Assembly (NCBI GenBank): GCA_036345935.2
Contig: JADWOT020000003.1
Location: 8,482,134 to 8,546,133 of the forward strand
Direction of reading: 5' to 3'
Length of the DNA stretch: 64,000 nucleotides
Origin: Taenia hydatigena
Taxonomy: Eukaryota; Platyhelminthes; Cestoda; Cyclophyllidea; Taeniidae
Shown here piece by piece: positions 24,975-36,959 of the stretch; position 1 is the first letter of the stretch, and every line of letters begins with the position of its first letter. The notes under the pieces were generated by a model. That model was not told where the DNA came from. It made no database searches and saw only the letters and a list, made by a program, of their open reading frames with translations. The translations under genes were made by a program, and so were the position numbers.

Positions 24975-26759
24975 CTAATTTTGGTCTGTATCAGTAGCAC
25001 GCTTATTTTCGAACCACTCTGCCAGAGCCCTAAGTAGCTGACTTTGCCTCGACAGCATATCACCACCTTCTCCTGAAGAGTCTTGCTCCGATTGTACTAC
25101 TGTCTGTTGGGGCTCTCGTTGCGGTTGGGAGCTCCCAGTAGTTCCTAAGCTTTCACGGAAGCTACTGTTATACGAGTCCGTTGATGCGACACTTCTGTCC
25201 ATGCCATAAACCATAGGCTGTGCAACAGGTGCCTCATTGCCGGGAATTTTTCCGCCGGCCTTTTTTGCTATGTAACGTTGGTTTCGGAACCATGTCTTAA
25301 TCTAACAGAGAAGTCAAAATTATGGAGAGTACAGACAACCGAATCGTAGGCAATCACTACACAATAAAAGTTGTCTGAGTTTTCGTCAGGTTAATGCGCC
25401 GCGCCAGATCTTCGCATTCACTCCTACTGATGCAGTTGTTTTCTTTCAAGTGCCTCATCATCTCATTAATTTGGAAGGGTGTGAAGAAAACCCCGCGTTT
25501 GCCAAGTCGTTGTGCCTCAGATACTGTCTGGCGTACCTGAGGCTGTTCTGCGGCTGGTGTTGTAGAGGAGTTTGCTGCATCAGGCATAGATGCAGTGGCA
25601 GCAAGTTGTTTGAGAAGAGAGTAGTCTGGAATTGAGAAGATGTTTGTTGGAAGGTGTTGCATGCATGGCGGTGTGGACGATCTTTGCACTCGGGGTTGTA
25701 GCAGCTGTTGACTTAACTTTGACAAGATGTCATTTAGTAGTGAGATCACTGTTGAGATGATCAGTAACGTGGCGGTAGCTTGAGGTTGGTCTGAGCTTCC
25801 GCCTTGCTTTGGAGACGAAGACAAGTCGATGCAGAACGTCTGTGGCAGTGCAGACTTTGGAGGGCTGGTAGGTTGCGGACTGCGTGGGGAAAATACAGAC
25901 ATTGCTCCTAAGATATTTGATCCATTCGAAGTAGCCTCATCAAGTTCCAGCCACTTTGGTGGATGAGAATTCAGTTGGGTTCGTTCGGATTCATCGTTTT
26001 TCTGTGACGAACACACTAGAGGAGAACTGGGTCTTGAAAACGCTGGAGGTTTGGCCAGAGCCGAGACCGTTTCTTCCACCTTTTGTGACGTGAAAGGTGT
26101 TTCGTGTTCCACTTGCTGTTGTGAGGTTGGTAACGAAGTCGATGAAGCTAATCGTTGGAGATACGAGTTCGTCTCTCCCCCAGGTACGAGTGGGCATTCC
26201 GTATTTGGTGCACCTGTCAAAGTAAAACGACTGGGATAAGAACACCAACTTCCAAATGTAACTAAATATTAGCTCTGCTTTACTTGGGTCAGGGGCTTAT
26301 TCATATCGAGTGTGCTATTTTGGGCATGAGATTGGGTCCTGATTGACCCCAACTCTGCGTGGTCGTTGGGACGGCTTCGCGATGGTTGAAAATTGTAATG
26401 ACACCGATGAATAGTATTGTACAAAAGCTTCCCTATGTCAGCTCTGACTGACGTGAAGATTGGAAAAGCGATGTAGAGCTTTATCTACAATAAGTGCGTC
26501 AGGTATGCCACTGTGGCTGCGGAAATGGGCAGCTGCAAGGGACAACAAATGAATCCAGCTTCAACTTATGGTGATCAATTGGCGTAATGTGGTGATAACG
26601 GCACAAAGACTAGCGATACAAAGGTATGCAAGCAAAGGAAAAAGTAAAGAGTGATAAAATAACTTGATAGACAATACCATTTGCCAGCAGTAATGCCAGA
26701 ATTTGGATTTGTTCTGGACTGAGGAGGTCCAAAAGGCTTCTGTCTGTAAAGTTTGACAT
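24975..26759 (-). CDS. divergent NK-2-like homeobox gene, copy C (possibly decaying)
   Basis: Exon 1 (26759-26678) encodes MSNFTDRSLLDLLSPEQIQI and a leucine-rich helix, with a phase-1 donor. Exon 2 (26213-25375) joins in frame after TTTGACAG and encodes a Ser/Pro/Gln-rich region; PTNIFSIPDYSLLKQL might be a remnant of the NK-2 TN motif. It ends with homeodomain residues to LTKTQ. Exon 3 (25301-24975) starts IKTWFRNQRYIAKK and continues to a helical tail (GGDMLSRQSQLLRALAEWFE). The homeodomain spans about residues 264-323 of some 415, with F8, W48, F49, N51, R53 and the NK-2 mark Y54; position 50 is arginine and position 5 glycine. Two oddities argue for decay. No GT follows CAG at the homeodomain intron (the nearest lies 12 bases on and would insert four residues), and the frame ends TAG where other copies read CAG. 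As a homeodomain protein it would bind DNA in the nucleus. It could still be a fast-evolving live gene. Confidence 0.6.
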
Positions 26760-26809
26760 GATGAATTTGTGATCATGCAAATCTGCGCTCCTGACTTAAT
26801 TACTTGCCA

Positions 26810-26817
26810 TATTTATA
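26810..26817 (-). promoter_or_regulatory. TATA box before homeobox copy C
   Basis: On the minus strand TATAAATA lies 58 bases before the start codon in exon 1. The surrounding ATAGTCTATAAATATGGCAAG-like context is repeated before copy D. Copy A has lost it. Confidence 0.6.
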
Positions 26818-27370
26818 GACTATGAGAGACAATAAAACTCTAATGCGGGTTAGACCAATAGGATTTGTAAGTCTTTAGTCGTGTCGATTGTTTTGAAGGG
26901 GGATGGATTGCGTGATTTTCTAAAATTTTGTTCTGGGGACTCTGTATTTTGACGCTTAATTTGCTTTTACTTAGGATCTGCCTACTTTCGTCTCATCGCT
27001 TGACTGTAATTTGCACTTTTTCTGTCCTCTTAATAAAGTCTTCTAGAAGCCGAAACGAGTAAAGTTCGATGAGTGGGTCATCAGCAACTGTACACATTGA
27101 CGAATGAGATGGAAAGATGTAAATTAATCAGGCGGTCACTTGAACGGGTAGACAAATTTTTTGTTGAGATGTGAACTCAAATCGAATCGCCCTTTTACGA
27201 CACTGAGACAAGGAGGGTAAGAAGGTTTTATAATCTATTTTTATTAATGCAAAGGTTTGCCGAAACCCATCCTAGCACTCACATCAACCTGTCCAGGTGG
27301 TTCTTCTGACACCCTACCACCGGGCGCTGAAACCAACCCCAATTTCCAACTTGATCTTAAAAAAAAGAAA
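26818..27370 (-). repeat. 5' flank of copy C, shared with copy A
   Basis: It aligns with 6.6-7.62 kb, including CATCAGCAACTGTACACATT, TGTAAATTAA, GTCACTTGAACGGG and the ACCCTACCACCGGGCGCTGA block at about 27312. The end of similarity (about 27365) falls at the same A-rich place in both copies. Confidence 0.7.
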
Positions 27371-27659
27371 TACCTTCTGCCAAAATTAGGTAACGGAGTG
27401 TGTTTTTCTAGATGAGAGGCGTAGAATAGAGGAAGGGTAAAATATTAGGTAAGGAAAAGGAGAAGACAAGGAGCAAATTTGAATGAAATGCAAGCTCTTT
27501 AATACTGTCGTAAAAGGAAAACGAAAGAAAGTTGCTTCGAAATGCGACATTTGACAATGTGGGTGTGAAAGCATCTCTCGCTACTACTTTGCATGCTTAC
27601 GGAAGCCGTCTTTGGTAAGGAAGGATTCCACCCAGTGCTGTAGATAGAGCTCCCACACG

Positions 27660-28345
27660 TTATTCGTGACAAAACAACAACCCTCAATGAGGTCATGTCA
27701 TGCTCAATCGTTTGACATGAGTCTGACTCATGATGGATGGCAGCTAATCGTCGTACGACTTGTATTTATGTTAGCACAGCGGTATCCACGACTTTAGCCT
27801 GAATAGTCGTCTACAGCGCTAAGTGATCATCTATGACCAAATTCGAGGCCTGAGCAATAATGGTGATTTTCACAGCCAATTATCAAATTATCCATTCTGA
27901 GGCTTCTGCATGCTCAAACGTTCGAATTGAGGTCTGCCTGCGGCATTGCCACCCTGTAACACGCAGAATCGGATACCTCCGAGGTTATGGCACAGCGGTC
28001 AGAGTCATGCGAATCACAGCAACAAATACAACACCTCAGTCTCAATGAAGAAGAGTACGCAAAGATAACAATATTGTAGGCGTTGACCTACCTGATCGGT
28101 GAATTCGGTGCCAAGATTTTTGATGATCTACATGAGAAAGCACCCACAAAAGGTAGATGTGTCTGCGTTATTTGAGGGAAATAGACCGCAATGCGTGTCC
28201 CTCCATGTGCTGCATGACCTCAAGGGGTGGAGAACTAGCTGCGTGATCAAAAATCAAACACGTTAATCCAGAATCCACATAATTAACATAGAATCTGGCA
28301 CACGAGGCTAATAATGCATCAGAGAACACGATAATCGGCGTTAAG
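27660..28345 (+). pseudogene. inverted duplicate of 17.1-17.8 kb with coding relic
   Basis: The stretch is the reverse complement partner of the region before copy D. Within it, 27969-28160 reads DTSEVMAQRSESCESQQQI, AKITIL, a stop, then ALTYLIGEFGAKIFDDLHEK. After a one-base frame change it continues VDVSALFEGNRPQCVSLHV, HDLKGW. Frame preservation against the D-side copy suggests a former exon of an unidentified protein transcribed away from the homeobox gene. Stops and the shift make this copy non-functional. Confidence 0.45.
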
Positions 28346-29249
28346 CTCTACCCCTTCTCCCCCACCCCTTGTCTAATTTTGTTGACAACTAGACAGGAAG
28401 GCGGAATGAGGTCATCGGCATGCAAAGCCACTCTTGCCACCATGCACAACCAACTCACGTCAGTTCGTTAACACTGTGACAGTAGTTGGTTGTTAATGGA
28501 AGGGATTTCGTTTGATCGAGTCATCTGCTTCCATTTGGAGCAAGTTGTGCTGCGCGAATAGATGTGTTTTAGAAAGAAGACCAGCCAGCCAATGAATGTG
28601 TCCAAACCTGGTGGAGGGTGTGGGTGAGTTGTTTCATGCAAGGCGACATAGACTGCCAACTTATGCTTTGGTCGCATTTTATCGTTAATGGGTAGACATT
28701 AGTTGCACTTGGCGCACTTTTACCTGCATACCAAAACCACTGAAATGAGCGACAGAAGGAGGGTGAGGGAGACAGAGCGGGAGGTAGGAATGACGGGGGA
28801 TACTAGGAATACCGCCTTTTTTCAATGAACGTTAGCGTTTTAACCTCTCTACTGTATTACTTGAGTAGCAGTGCGACTAGGTGGTTGCCAGAATTGGAAC
28901 AAGTAGTGATGGTTCCAGTTCGTGGGCATTCCAACGTACTCCATTTGGCTGGATCGTAAACGTGTCTTTAACTCCTCAGCAGCAAATGCCTTAAGGCATT
29001 AAAGCAGAGCTGAGGCATTTGAGTGGCGATTAGCATGCTGTCAAAGGAACTCCATGCCACTCCATTCTCTTCCTCATGCTAAACTAACCCCACATTATAA
29101 ATAGCCACTTCGCTCCAATGAGAGTAGTGTAATGGCAGGTCGTTTGTAAAAATACAGGTTCAGAATGCTCCCGTAACCGACAGCTAATATCCTCTTTTCA
29201 TACGCCTTTACACGGATCACAATAAAGGAACCATACTTACTCGAGTGGG
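28346..29249. other. no gene recognised
   Basis: This includes a purine-rich stretch near 28.75 kb. No domain-bearing frame and no repeat copy were found. Confidence 0.4.
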
Positions 29250-29870
29250 CATTTGCTGGCTGTGCTTCAATAACAACGGGTGGCTACGACGTGTGATCAA
29301 GTGAAAGATGGAGAGACCCACGGTTGACAATTGCTTCGACAGGATTGCAATAGTGACATACCGATCACTGATGGCATGTTAATAGTTAGATTGCTTCCTT
29401 TCATTGATTTGATTTGGATTTGCGGCCTTGTTGAGGTCTTTTCACAAGCGATTCCAATGTCAAGCACTTTGGCGTAAGGAAGCTCTATGACGTGCTGTTA
29501 GACCCTCCCATCTCTAGCTTCTCTGCATTTTGGCAATGCGTACCTTGCCCTTTGTTTTGGGGAGAGTCTCGAGGCATTGCACTTACCCCAACACTTCCCT
29601 AAATCACAGAGAGCTTTGGCTTCAAGTTGTTTGCCATCACGAGGAAGTCAATTCAAGCAAGACGGTCGGGTGTGATTTAGGCTCCACACTTACAAACCCG
29701 GTGTTATGTAAGAGTTTGTCACCTTTCCAATGGCAGAATTCAAACAGTCAACGACACGGCTAACCATTGCAGTTGGTTACATATGCACTTGCAGCCTAGC
29801 CTCCGAGAGTACTGACAAATTGGTTGCCACCCCACTGTTGCATCTGTTGAACTCCAACAACCCTCATCAA
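29250..29870 (-). repeat. dispersed repeat R1, copy 3
   Basis: The reverse complement aligns with 15.98-16.53 kb, including CATCAGTGATCGGTA, GAAGCAATTGTCAA, CATCTTTCACTTG and the TCGAGACTCTCCCCAAAAC core. It shows that R1 is at least 0.87 kb long, since copies 2 and 3 cover different halves of copy 1. Confidence 0.6.
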
Positions 29871-32800
29871 CCGACACAAATGCTAGCAGCTTGGGCAATC
29901 TATCAACATAAATTTAGTGCTTTCACCTCCTCCTAGTGGCCATTCATTCAACTGACTAAAGTGCCTTCTTACATCCTAGTCATCCACAGTTATTCATTTT
30001 CGCTACTTGAATGCTTTCCGTTTCGTAGGTTTCTTTTGAGCCACCTTTTAAGCAAAACACTAAAAAGTGCGTTAAGTTTATTTGATCAACCGCAATTCCA
30101 GTGAGTAAACTAAATCACAGATCAATTATCAAGTATCCTGTTTACCAACCTACACATCCATCCATCATCCACTTTTTAATAGATCAGTTTGTCCATGTCT
30201 TTACACTTTCAATATCTACTCATTCACCTCCTTGATCTTGTTCTTTAGCGCCTACGCGGGTCGCCGATCGCTCCATAGCCACTTAGGCGACTGTTATTCC
30301 TTCGCTTCGATGCAGTTTCGGCACATCCGTTCCCAATCTACCTTACATTTTTAGTTTATCAATGGAAAGACCACCACCCAAACGGGTTCCAGTTTGAATG
30401 AGTTCATTTATGCATTACAATTGACAATTATGAGGGGCTTGACTTCATAAAGACTTGCCAAGTACTCCACACCATCACTTCGTAGCGCAACAGTGTTTGC
30501 CGCCTCCTGAATGAATCAGATATTTTCATACGGTAGCACCGTTGAACATTGCGATTCGACATGGGCACCTTCACTGTTGAGCCTACTAAATGAGACATCA
30601 ATGACTTCTTGATAAAATATTTACATTAGCTGTTGGAGTGGTGAAACCTCACATCTTTGTTCATCACACATTTTAAACCACAGATAATGCAGTGTGCGGA
30701 AAATAACGCTGTGTTATGAGGGTGATAGTCGAACATGAAAGCATTGTGGCTGGTGAACAGATGAATCGAGGGGTCAGTGGGTCATGACTAGACCAGTTTC
30801 CCATTGATTTGAGCGCTAACTTGCACCCTTCTTCCACGAAGGCTCAGCTAGAACACACCAAAGTTGAAAATGGTCACATCACTCGAGTGTGCAGTAAGTA
30901 CACCGCCATCATCGACTCTGCCCATTCCTAAGTTTGTCCAGTGTGCCCTGACAGATGCAATTTCTGTAACATCCAACCACACCTCAAGCTCTAGTGATTA
31001 CGCTTTGCCGACCCAATTTCATACATCGCATATCCATATTCAGCTTTAATAGAATGCACCCGGACAAATTTACCATCCATTTCGTCTAAATATCTTTGTT
31101 CAGCGTACCATTGCTTTCACTTTGTTATAATCTTCACTGATTCTTTCGTCAGGTGCTGGACCTCCTTTTTGGACATTCCCTTCCTTCCTTCCTCTAAAAT
31201 CCGCTCGTCGCAAGTGCTTACAGAAAATGAACTTTTTGGTCCCCAACAGATTCTTCCCCTACTAGAGAGTTTTTTACATTACGACCTTATAGCGCGCAGC
31301 GAAAGCTTATTAGTCATACAGATTGCTTGTCACTCCCCGAGCAAGTAATGGCATCATGCGACCCGCGCCTTAATTTGCATCTTCATGCCCCATTTGTTGT
31401 TTAGCATTACAGAAAAAGATAAACTCCGAATGTGTCCAAAGTTCTTTGATACAGAGGCTAATCGAAAGTAAGCCGATTCTTCAAAATTATTTAATTTATA
31501 AGAGTAATACTTTACTCATTTTTCGGAGCACTCGGCCTCGTTCACTAGGCAGGTGCTCCAAGGAATCCTTCTTTTTGGCTACTTTCTAGCCTATCAGCAG
31601 TAGAACGGTCAAGTAGGCGTAAGGCCTGATCCATTTCTAGGCAAAATTGGCCCAGCGAAAAGGGTTTAATTTACTGTGGAAATTAGGAACATTCGTAAAT
31701 GCAAGTATCGTCAGAAGTGAGCACGTAAAAAGAAAATCGGGTGCCAGAATCCATAACTAAAATAACCACAATTCCCAGAATCAAAACCAACAACCTCCAC
31801 AATTTCTCACACCTTCCTTCATTTACCAAAAAAACTGTAAAATCTGCAATGAGGCATATGCAATAGGTTCAGCTACGTGCTAGAAAGTCGAGGCACATGC
31901 GCAAACACGCACACACTTGTACAGAGGGATAGAAGCTACACAAAATCACAAGGCATGCAAAAACGTGGCTTAAAGTAAAATGAAGGCAGTGGATCCTCCA
32001 TCTACTCTCTTTTCGTCCATTGTTTCGTGATCGTCGCTTCTAAAGAGAGTAGTAAAAAAGAAGTAGGATGGAAAGTGAAGTCAGAATGAAGGCCAAGTGG
32101 TGACAATAGATGAACGGCCGCCATTTGCCACGCCTGCAGAGATAGAGGAAGGTGTTTCTGAGTTTCTTCTGTTACTGATGCCACAAGAAAAAGAAGCATT
32201 TGTGCATGTAGCCGTGGTTTGACACAGGAGGTGAGGAAACTAAGTTTCATCTCTCACCATATTGGAGTTCAGTGTTCTTCTCGAAAAGTAAACGGTTGAA
32301 AGGCACAAATTACACACCTCAACGGAAACAAAGGAAAGAGAAGGAAAAGACGACGTGGGCTGAGAAAATTTTGCCAGATCTTCACTAACTGGTGGCCATT
32401 TTAAGAGCTCTTGCGTAATCCGTACAATCCCATATTACCTTCCGTCTCTGCAGACACAATGCGGTCAGAGCTTAAAGCGGTGGCGAGTTCGCGCTCCTTT
32501 GACCCAGCTTTCGTCGGCAATGCACTCACTGCGTCGACGCTGGATGCAGACTTCCCTCTAACAGGCCTATTGACTATTTGAGTGTCTATGTCCGAGGGAA
32601 GCGCGTAATAGGGGACGAAAATATGTGCATTGTGGAAATGGTAGAACCAGATTTAGCAGAATTGTAATATCTTCCATGGATAAAGTGACACTCCTCCTAC
32701 CACCATCACCTTTTACAATACCATTGGCTTTAGAGAACCTGGCTCTCCTTCACTCCTTGACAACTCGCCACTAAAGAGGCATCACTTTTTATCCCAGCGC

Positions 32801-33130
32801 CTGCTTTAACGTTGACTTCGTTTCCTTCTGTCCTTTGGATACAACAACCTTTCTACCAGATTTGGGAAGCCTTTTGCCGGGTGGAGACAGCAGCTTCAAG
32901 CAGAATTGCGATGTCAGGTGGGTTGTTAAAGGTGAATTTATCTTAAAGAAATGAGTGAATAGAGATAATCGTGATGAATGGGAGAACAGATGGTACAAAT
33001 ATGCAGCATAGGCATTAATGAACGAGTAAATGGATTCATTGGTTTGAGGGAGGTGAGCTATGAGTCCTGAATGAATGGATGCTTAGATGAAGGTCAGAGA
33101 TGCCTACGTGGGATAGCACACAGACGCAGC
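29871..33130. other. no gene recognised
   Basis: Open frames are below about 85 codons and have no domain. I see no repeat members in this stretch. Confidence 0.4.
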
Positions 33131-33132
33131 TC

Positions 33133-33612
33133 TAGTTAGGTAGAAACGTGCAATGGCTCAGCGCCTCTTCGAGCAGCTGAAGCAGTCTTCGCGTGTTATG
33201 AGAGAGTGAACATCTCCACTCTACTAATATTTGCATTTTTCTTTTAGAATCTGCTGTCTTGACCCCTGCAACCTTTTTAGGAACCTTTCTAAGCGTCTCT
33301 AACTCCCTATCGCAATCTTTTTCAACCAGCACTTTTACTTCATCAAATTCATTAGTGACTCTGCACCCGTCTTCAACCCTCCGAACAATTGTGGACTTTA
33401 TTATTTGTGATCTCGTCTATCACATCGTTGCCATCGTTAGCCACTGTGATGATGACAGTTGCAGCTGTGACCTTCTCGGCATTCATGGCGCATCGTCTGA
33501 GAGCATCTAGTGCCATTTATGTCCCCAAAGTGGTAATGCCAGCCAAATCGAGGATGGCCTCAAAGCTGGCCATGCACACATTCTCGGTCTCTACCTCACA
33601 CACCAACTCCCC
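33133..33612 (-). pseudogene. unidentified coding-like stretch, probably decayed
   Basis: A good acceptor (CTGGTCTTTCAG) on the minus strand is followed in phase 0 by GELVCEVETENVCMASFEAI, LDLAGITTLGT, a stop, then MALDALRRCAMNAEKVTAAT and VIITVANDGNDVIDEI. The frame is then lost and the next one over continues DEVKVLVEKDCDRELETLRK to about 33133. The amino acid mix is protein-like and charged, unlike the neighbouring chance frames, but I recognise no family. One stop and one frameshift argue for a relic. A chance combination of frames remains possible. Confidence 0.3.
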
Positions 33613-33699
33613 CTGAAAGACCAGAAGGTGCTAACACCAATCTTAGCTGGTGTGAAACCAGAGAAGAGCCCAGGGGTTAATCCATCGTGTGCCGGATGT

Positions 33700-33900
33700 T
33701 TTGGCTTTCTTTACCAACATAGAGAATTCGCATTTCGGTTGCGAAAATTACTGCAAGAATTTACAGAAGGAAGTGAGCTGCTGAATACAATTCCGTGCAC
33801 CTCTCGGTCAAAACGAATAGAGGCGAGCGCATCCCCATACCAGTAGTGTCCCAGTTTTCCTCCCCACAACAGACACCCTACACATCTGCCACATCTGCGT
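33700..33900 (+). repeat. dispersed repeat R4, copy 1
   Basis: It aligns with 36.96-37.17 kb in the same orientation. The shared start is GAATTTACAGAAGGAAGT; then come the CTGCTG, CTCG-TCAAAAC and CCCACA parts. It runs directly into R5 copy 1 and may be part of the same longer element. Confidence 0.55.
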
Positions 33901-34560
33901 TGTCCGATTTTAAAGCGAGAACTGCTTCAATGTCTTGCAGAAGAAAACGAGCTGCTAATTCCTAACCTTAATATATTTTGGATCAGTATGGATAAAAAGA
34001 AACGTAGGTTTGTGCCATTGCTATTCCCGAGTTCGTTGCCGATATGTGGTCATTATGCTACGTCAAGCTATTGCAGAAGTGAACCTACTACTAAGTCTTA
34101 GTAGTAATCAATTCTGATTCAAAATTGCTTATATTTGCACTATTGCGGCCTTTTCCAAAACGGGCTCCACACATATCAGCCGCGCCAAAATTGCTTGATG
34201 TTTAAACAAGAACAGCCGCAAGGAAGCGAAGAGGGAAGCAGAATGCTAAGTTTCATTCCTGGCCGATTTTGGATCAAAAAGAAAGTAAAATAATTTTACT
34301 AATCATCCGTGTTGAAAGCATTTACAGACCGAAGCATGCATATGACTCCTAATTTGGATCATTTCTGGTTACAGGGGCATTCGACTGTTTAAGAGTTATC
34401 GTTCGTGCATTGTCAATTATCTGTGTCAACCTAGGCGCTCCTATCATCGGCCAAATCGCACTTTCCAATGTGATAGGAGAACTGTCGTAAGTAATTACTG
34501 AATGGAGTAGGCTGCTGCGTTATAATTTTGACCGATTCTGGATCTGACTACACAGAACAT
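33870..34560 (+). repeat. dispersed repeat R5, copy 1, with an internal insertion
   Basis: It aligns with 41.79-42.25 kb: TCTGCGTTGTCCGATTT, GCGCCAAAATT, ATCAATTATCTGTGTCAA-type and TAGGCGCTC parts follow in order. About 180-200 bases (roughly 33.93-34.13 kb) have no counterpart in the other copy and look like an insertion here or a deletion there. Confidence 0.6.
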
Positions 34561-34819
34561 AACTAGAGATTTCCTTTTGTTGTCCACAATGGTCCGACAT
34601 TTTGGACACTGTCAGATAGCTTGGATGATTTGAGTAAGAACGGACCATCAAGCACCTTCCTGGTTGGAAACAATGAAGGTGACTGACTGTTAAGTTGCAG
34701 GCTAGTACGAGGAATCGCAGCACTATGAGTATGCAGCTTAATACAGAAGAGTGTATGCTCGTGGTAGCGCGTGCATGCACAGAACGCCCGATTCGGTTCC
34801 TACATTTTAACTCCTTACA

Positions 34820-34945
34820 TTTATTTTTTTTACTTTAGCACCACGAGAACGTCTTGCACTTCTCTTTCCTCCTCCTCCTATTCCTCCTCATTCTACCTTA
34901 CCACCTGCCAGCACCGTCTTCGTAGTCGATTTAATTGGCTAGAAG
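34820..34945 (+). repeat. partial copy of repeat R2
   Basis: CACCACGAGAACGTC and the following pyrimidine-rich part to GCACCGTCTTC...TCGATT match the middle of R2 copy 1 (about 19.47-19.59 kb). Confidence 0.45.
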
Positions 34946-35169
34946 GATAAGTTAGAAGGCGATGATGAGATGAATGTGCCTTTACACCCACAAACACACA
35001 AGCACACACACGTTCCTACCTGTCTGTGTGGAGCAACATTTAGGGCGACTCTCCAAAAGAGCAGAAATAAAAGTAAACAATGGCACACACACAAACTTGG
35101 ACAAACAGATAGGCAAGTGTGAATGCATAGTGGAAACGAGGCAGGTGGTTTAGAGAGGGAAGTACATCA

Positions 35170-36200
35170 TTTTACCCTTTACTGTAGAATGCCAGGTAGA
35201 GAGATTCTCTACAAAGAAAAAAACCGGTCAGTGAGTTGGGCAGACAGGAACTCGACCAGCCTACAAATCGCGAAGTAAGAAGTAGGAGCAACGTATCAAA
35301 CTTCGCTCTCGAAAGAGTAAATGAAAGAGGAGTAGAAGTGGGAGTCGGAATGGAGACAAGGTTTTGAGGGACAAACTAAGGCGGCAGAAAGATAAAAATG
35401 GAGAATTAATGATGATTTTAGCTAAGCAATGCCAAAACAAGATTTGGTTTCGGGTAGGGTGTGATAGAGTCAGATCCAGTCTAACCTGTGCTAGTCTGAT
35501 CTAGGTTATGAATCCATGCCGTATTTAATCATGTTAAAGCCGCGACTGGGACTAGTGAAGAGATTAAGGAAAACCTGCAAAGAAGGTGCTGGCAGGCGAT
35601 GAGGTAGGTGGGAGAGGTGAGAGGAGCGCAAAAGAAGTAGGAGATCGAGACGTCTTCGTGGCTTTAAAGTAAAAGAATAAAGATAAGGAGCCAAAATTTA
35701 AGGAGTACTCACTGCCCCTTTCGATTGAGTTGTATGCGAGGAGCATAAACAGCATAAAATAATGCGAGACGCAATGCATGTGAGCATATGGAGCATAGTA
35801 GGAGACAAGAGACAATCCTAGAAGATGCGGCAGAGTAGAACATGAGGGAGGTGGCGTAGACAAGGGAGCTTTTCTCCGCCTACTTCGAAGACGCCATCAA
35901 GCCTACTTATAGTCTGCGTGCTTTGATCCTTAGTATCTGCAAGAAAGGCAGAGAAGACCTCAATTTGCATTGCATGGAGTTGTGTCGAGTTGATTAGGAG
36001 GGCCAAATTAGTGTTGGGGCTGGCTTAAATGGTAACGAATGAGGCGTCCTGTTCAAGCTTATCACAATCTAGCCTATGCTGCTAACCTTGTCTATTCTGA
36101 CCTGGTCCAAGTTGGTCGGATCTGATCAAGCCTAGACTTGCGTACCATGCTATTGTACTTCCACAGTGGGAAATGAATATTGTGTAAGTTGTTTCGCATC
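35170..36200 (-). repeat. dispersed repeat R2, copy 2
   Basis: The reverse complement of R2 copy 1 over about 1 kb. Further members at 41.02 and 41.34 kb share only part of it. The open frames within (35564-35863, 35506-35694, minus) are serine- and leucine-rich translations of the pyrimidine-rich repeat, not genes. Confidence 0.65.
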
Positions 36201-36959
36201 ATTAGGTCTCCTGATGCTGCTGCGTATTTGAGGCTCTAGAGCGTATTTTAGAAATGAAAAGTAAGTGCAGAATAGCAAGAAAAATCGGCTAATTACCCCT
36301 AAAGATTGCTATTGAGTCAACAAAGAGGCTTCTTTTGTGCGCACCCTAATTCTATGTTTGGACGAATTGCTATTTTACATTACGAATGGTGGTGGTGGTC
36401 CATGCGATTCTTTGGTAGGAGTGAGGCAGCATGAATGTTCAGGCGAAAGGGACAAAGAAACGATTGAGATTAGAGCGAAGAAGTGGGAAGTCGTGAGTGT
36501 GAATCTGCGGTGCAGCGTTCTTTATTTCCCTTCTACTTTCTCTCATACACTGATTCACTTGCCCACCCATCTTGCCTTTTGAATAAGTAAAACGTAAAGG
36601 AATCAGCTTAATGAAAAATTTGTTTTTTTTTTCGAATGGCACACTAGAGGAGACCAATGATGGTCTCCTTTTCCATGCGATTTATACTGTTAAGGCACAC
36701 GAATGGTTTGAGGATAACTGGTAGAAGAAAAAACATGTAGAAGTATCAAATTGTGCACAATACCTTTGATAAAAAGAAGAGTGTTTGTCAAGCGATGTAT
36801 TTTTCAAAATGCGTTGCCCGATTCACCCTAATCAACTTTACTTTGCTTGTCCCACTTTTTCACACATCCGCACCGGCGCTGCTCATGCCAGAACAATTTC
36901 GTCTTTACCCTGAGTGTACAAACCTCTTCCTTATTTATGCACTTTCTTTTATTACCTAA

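Noticed and set aside
26214..26220. Start of the long homeobox frame at TTG 26220
   Set aside because: The bases are the splice acceptor TTGACAG. The frame continues from exon 1 with matching phase, so translation starts at 26759.
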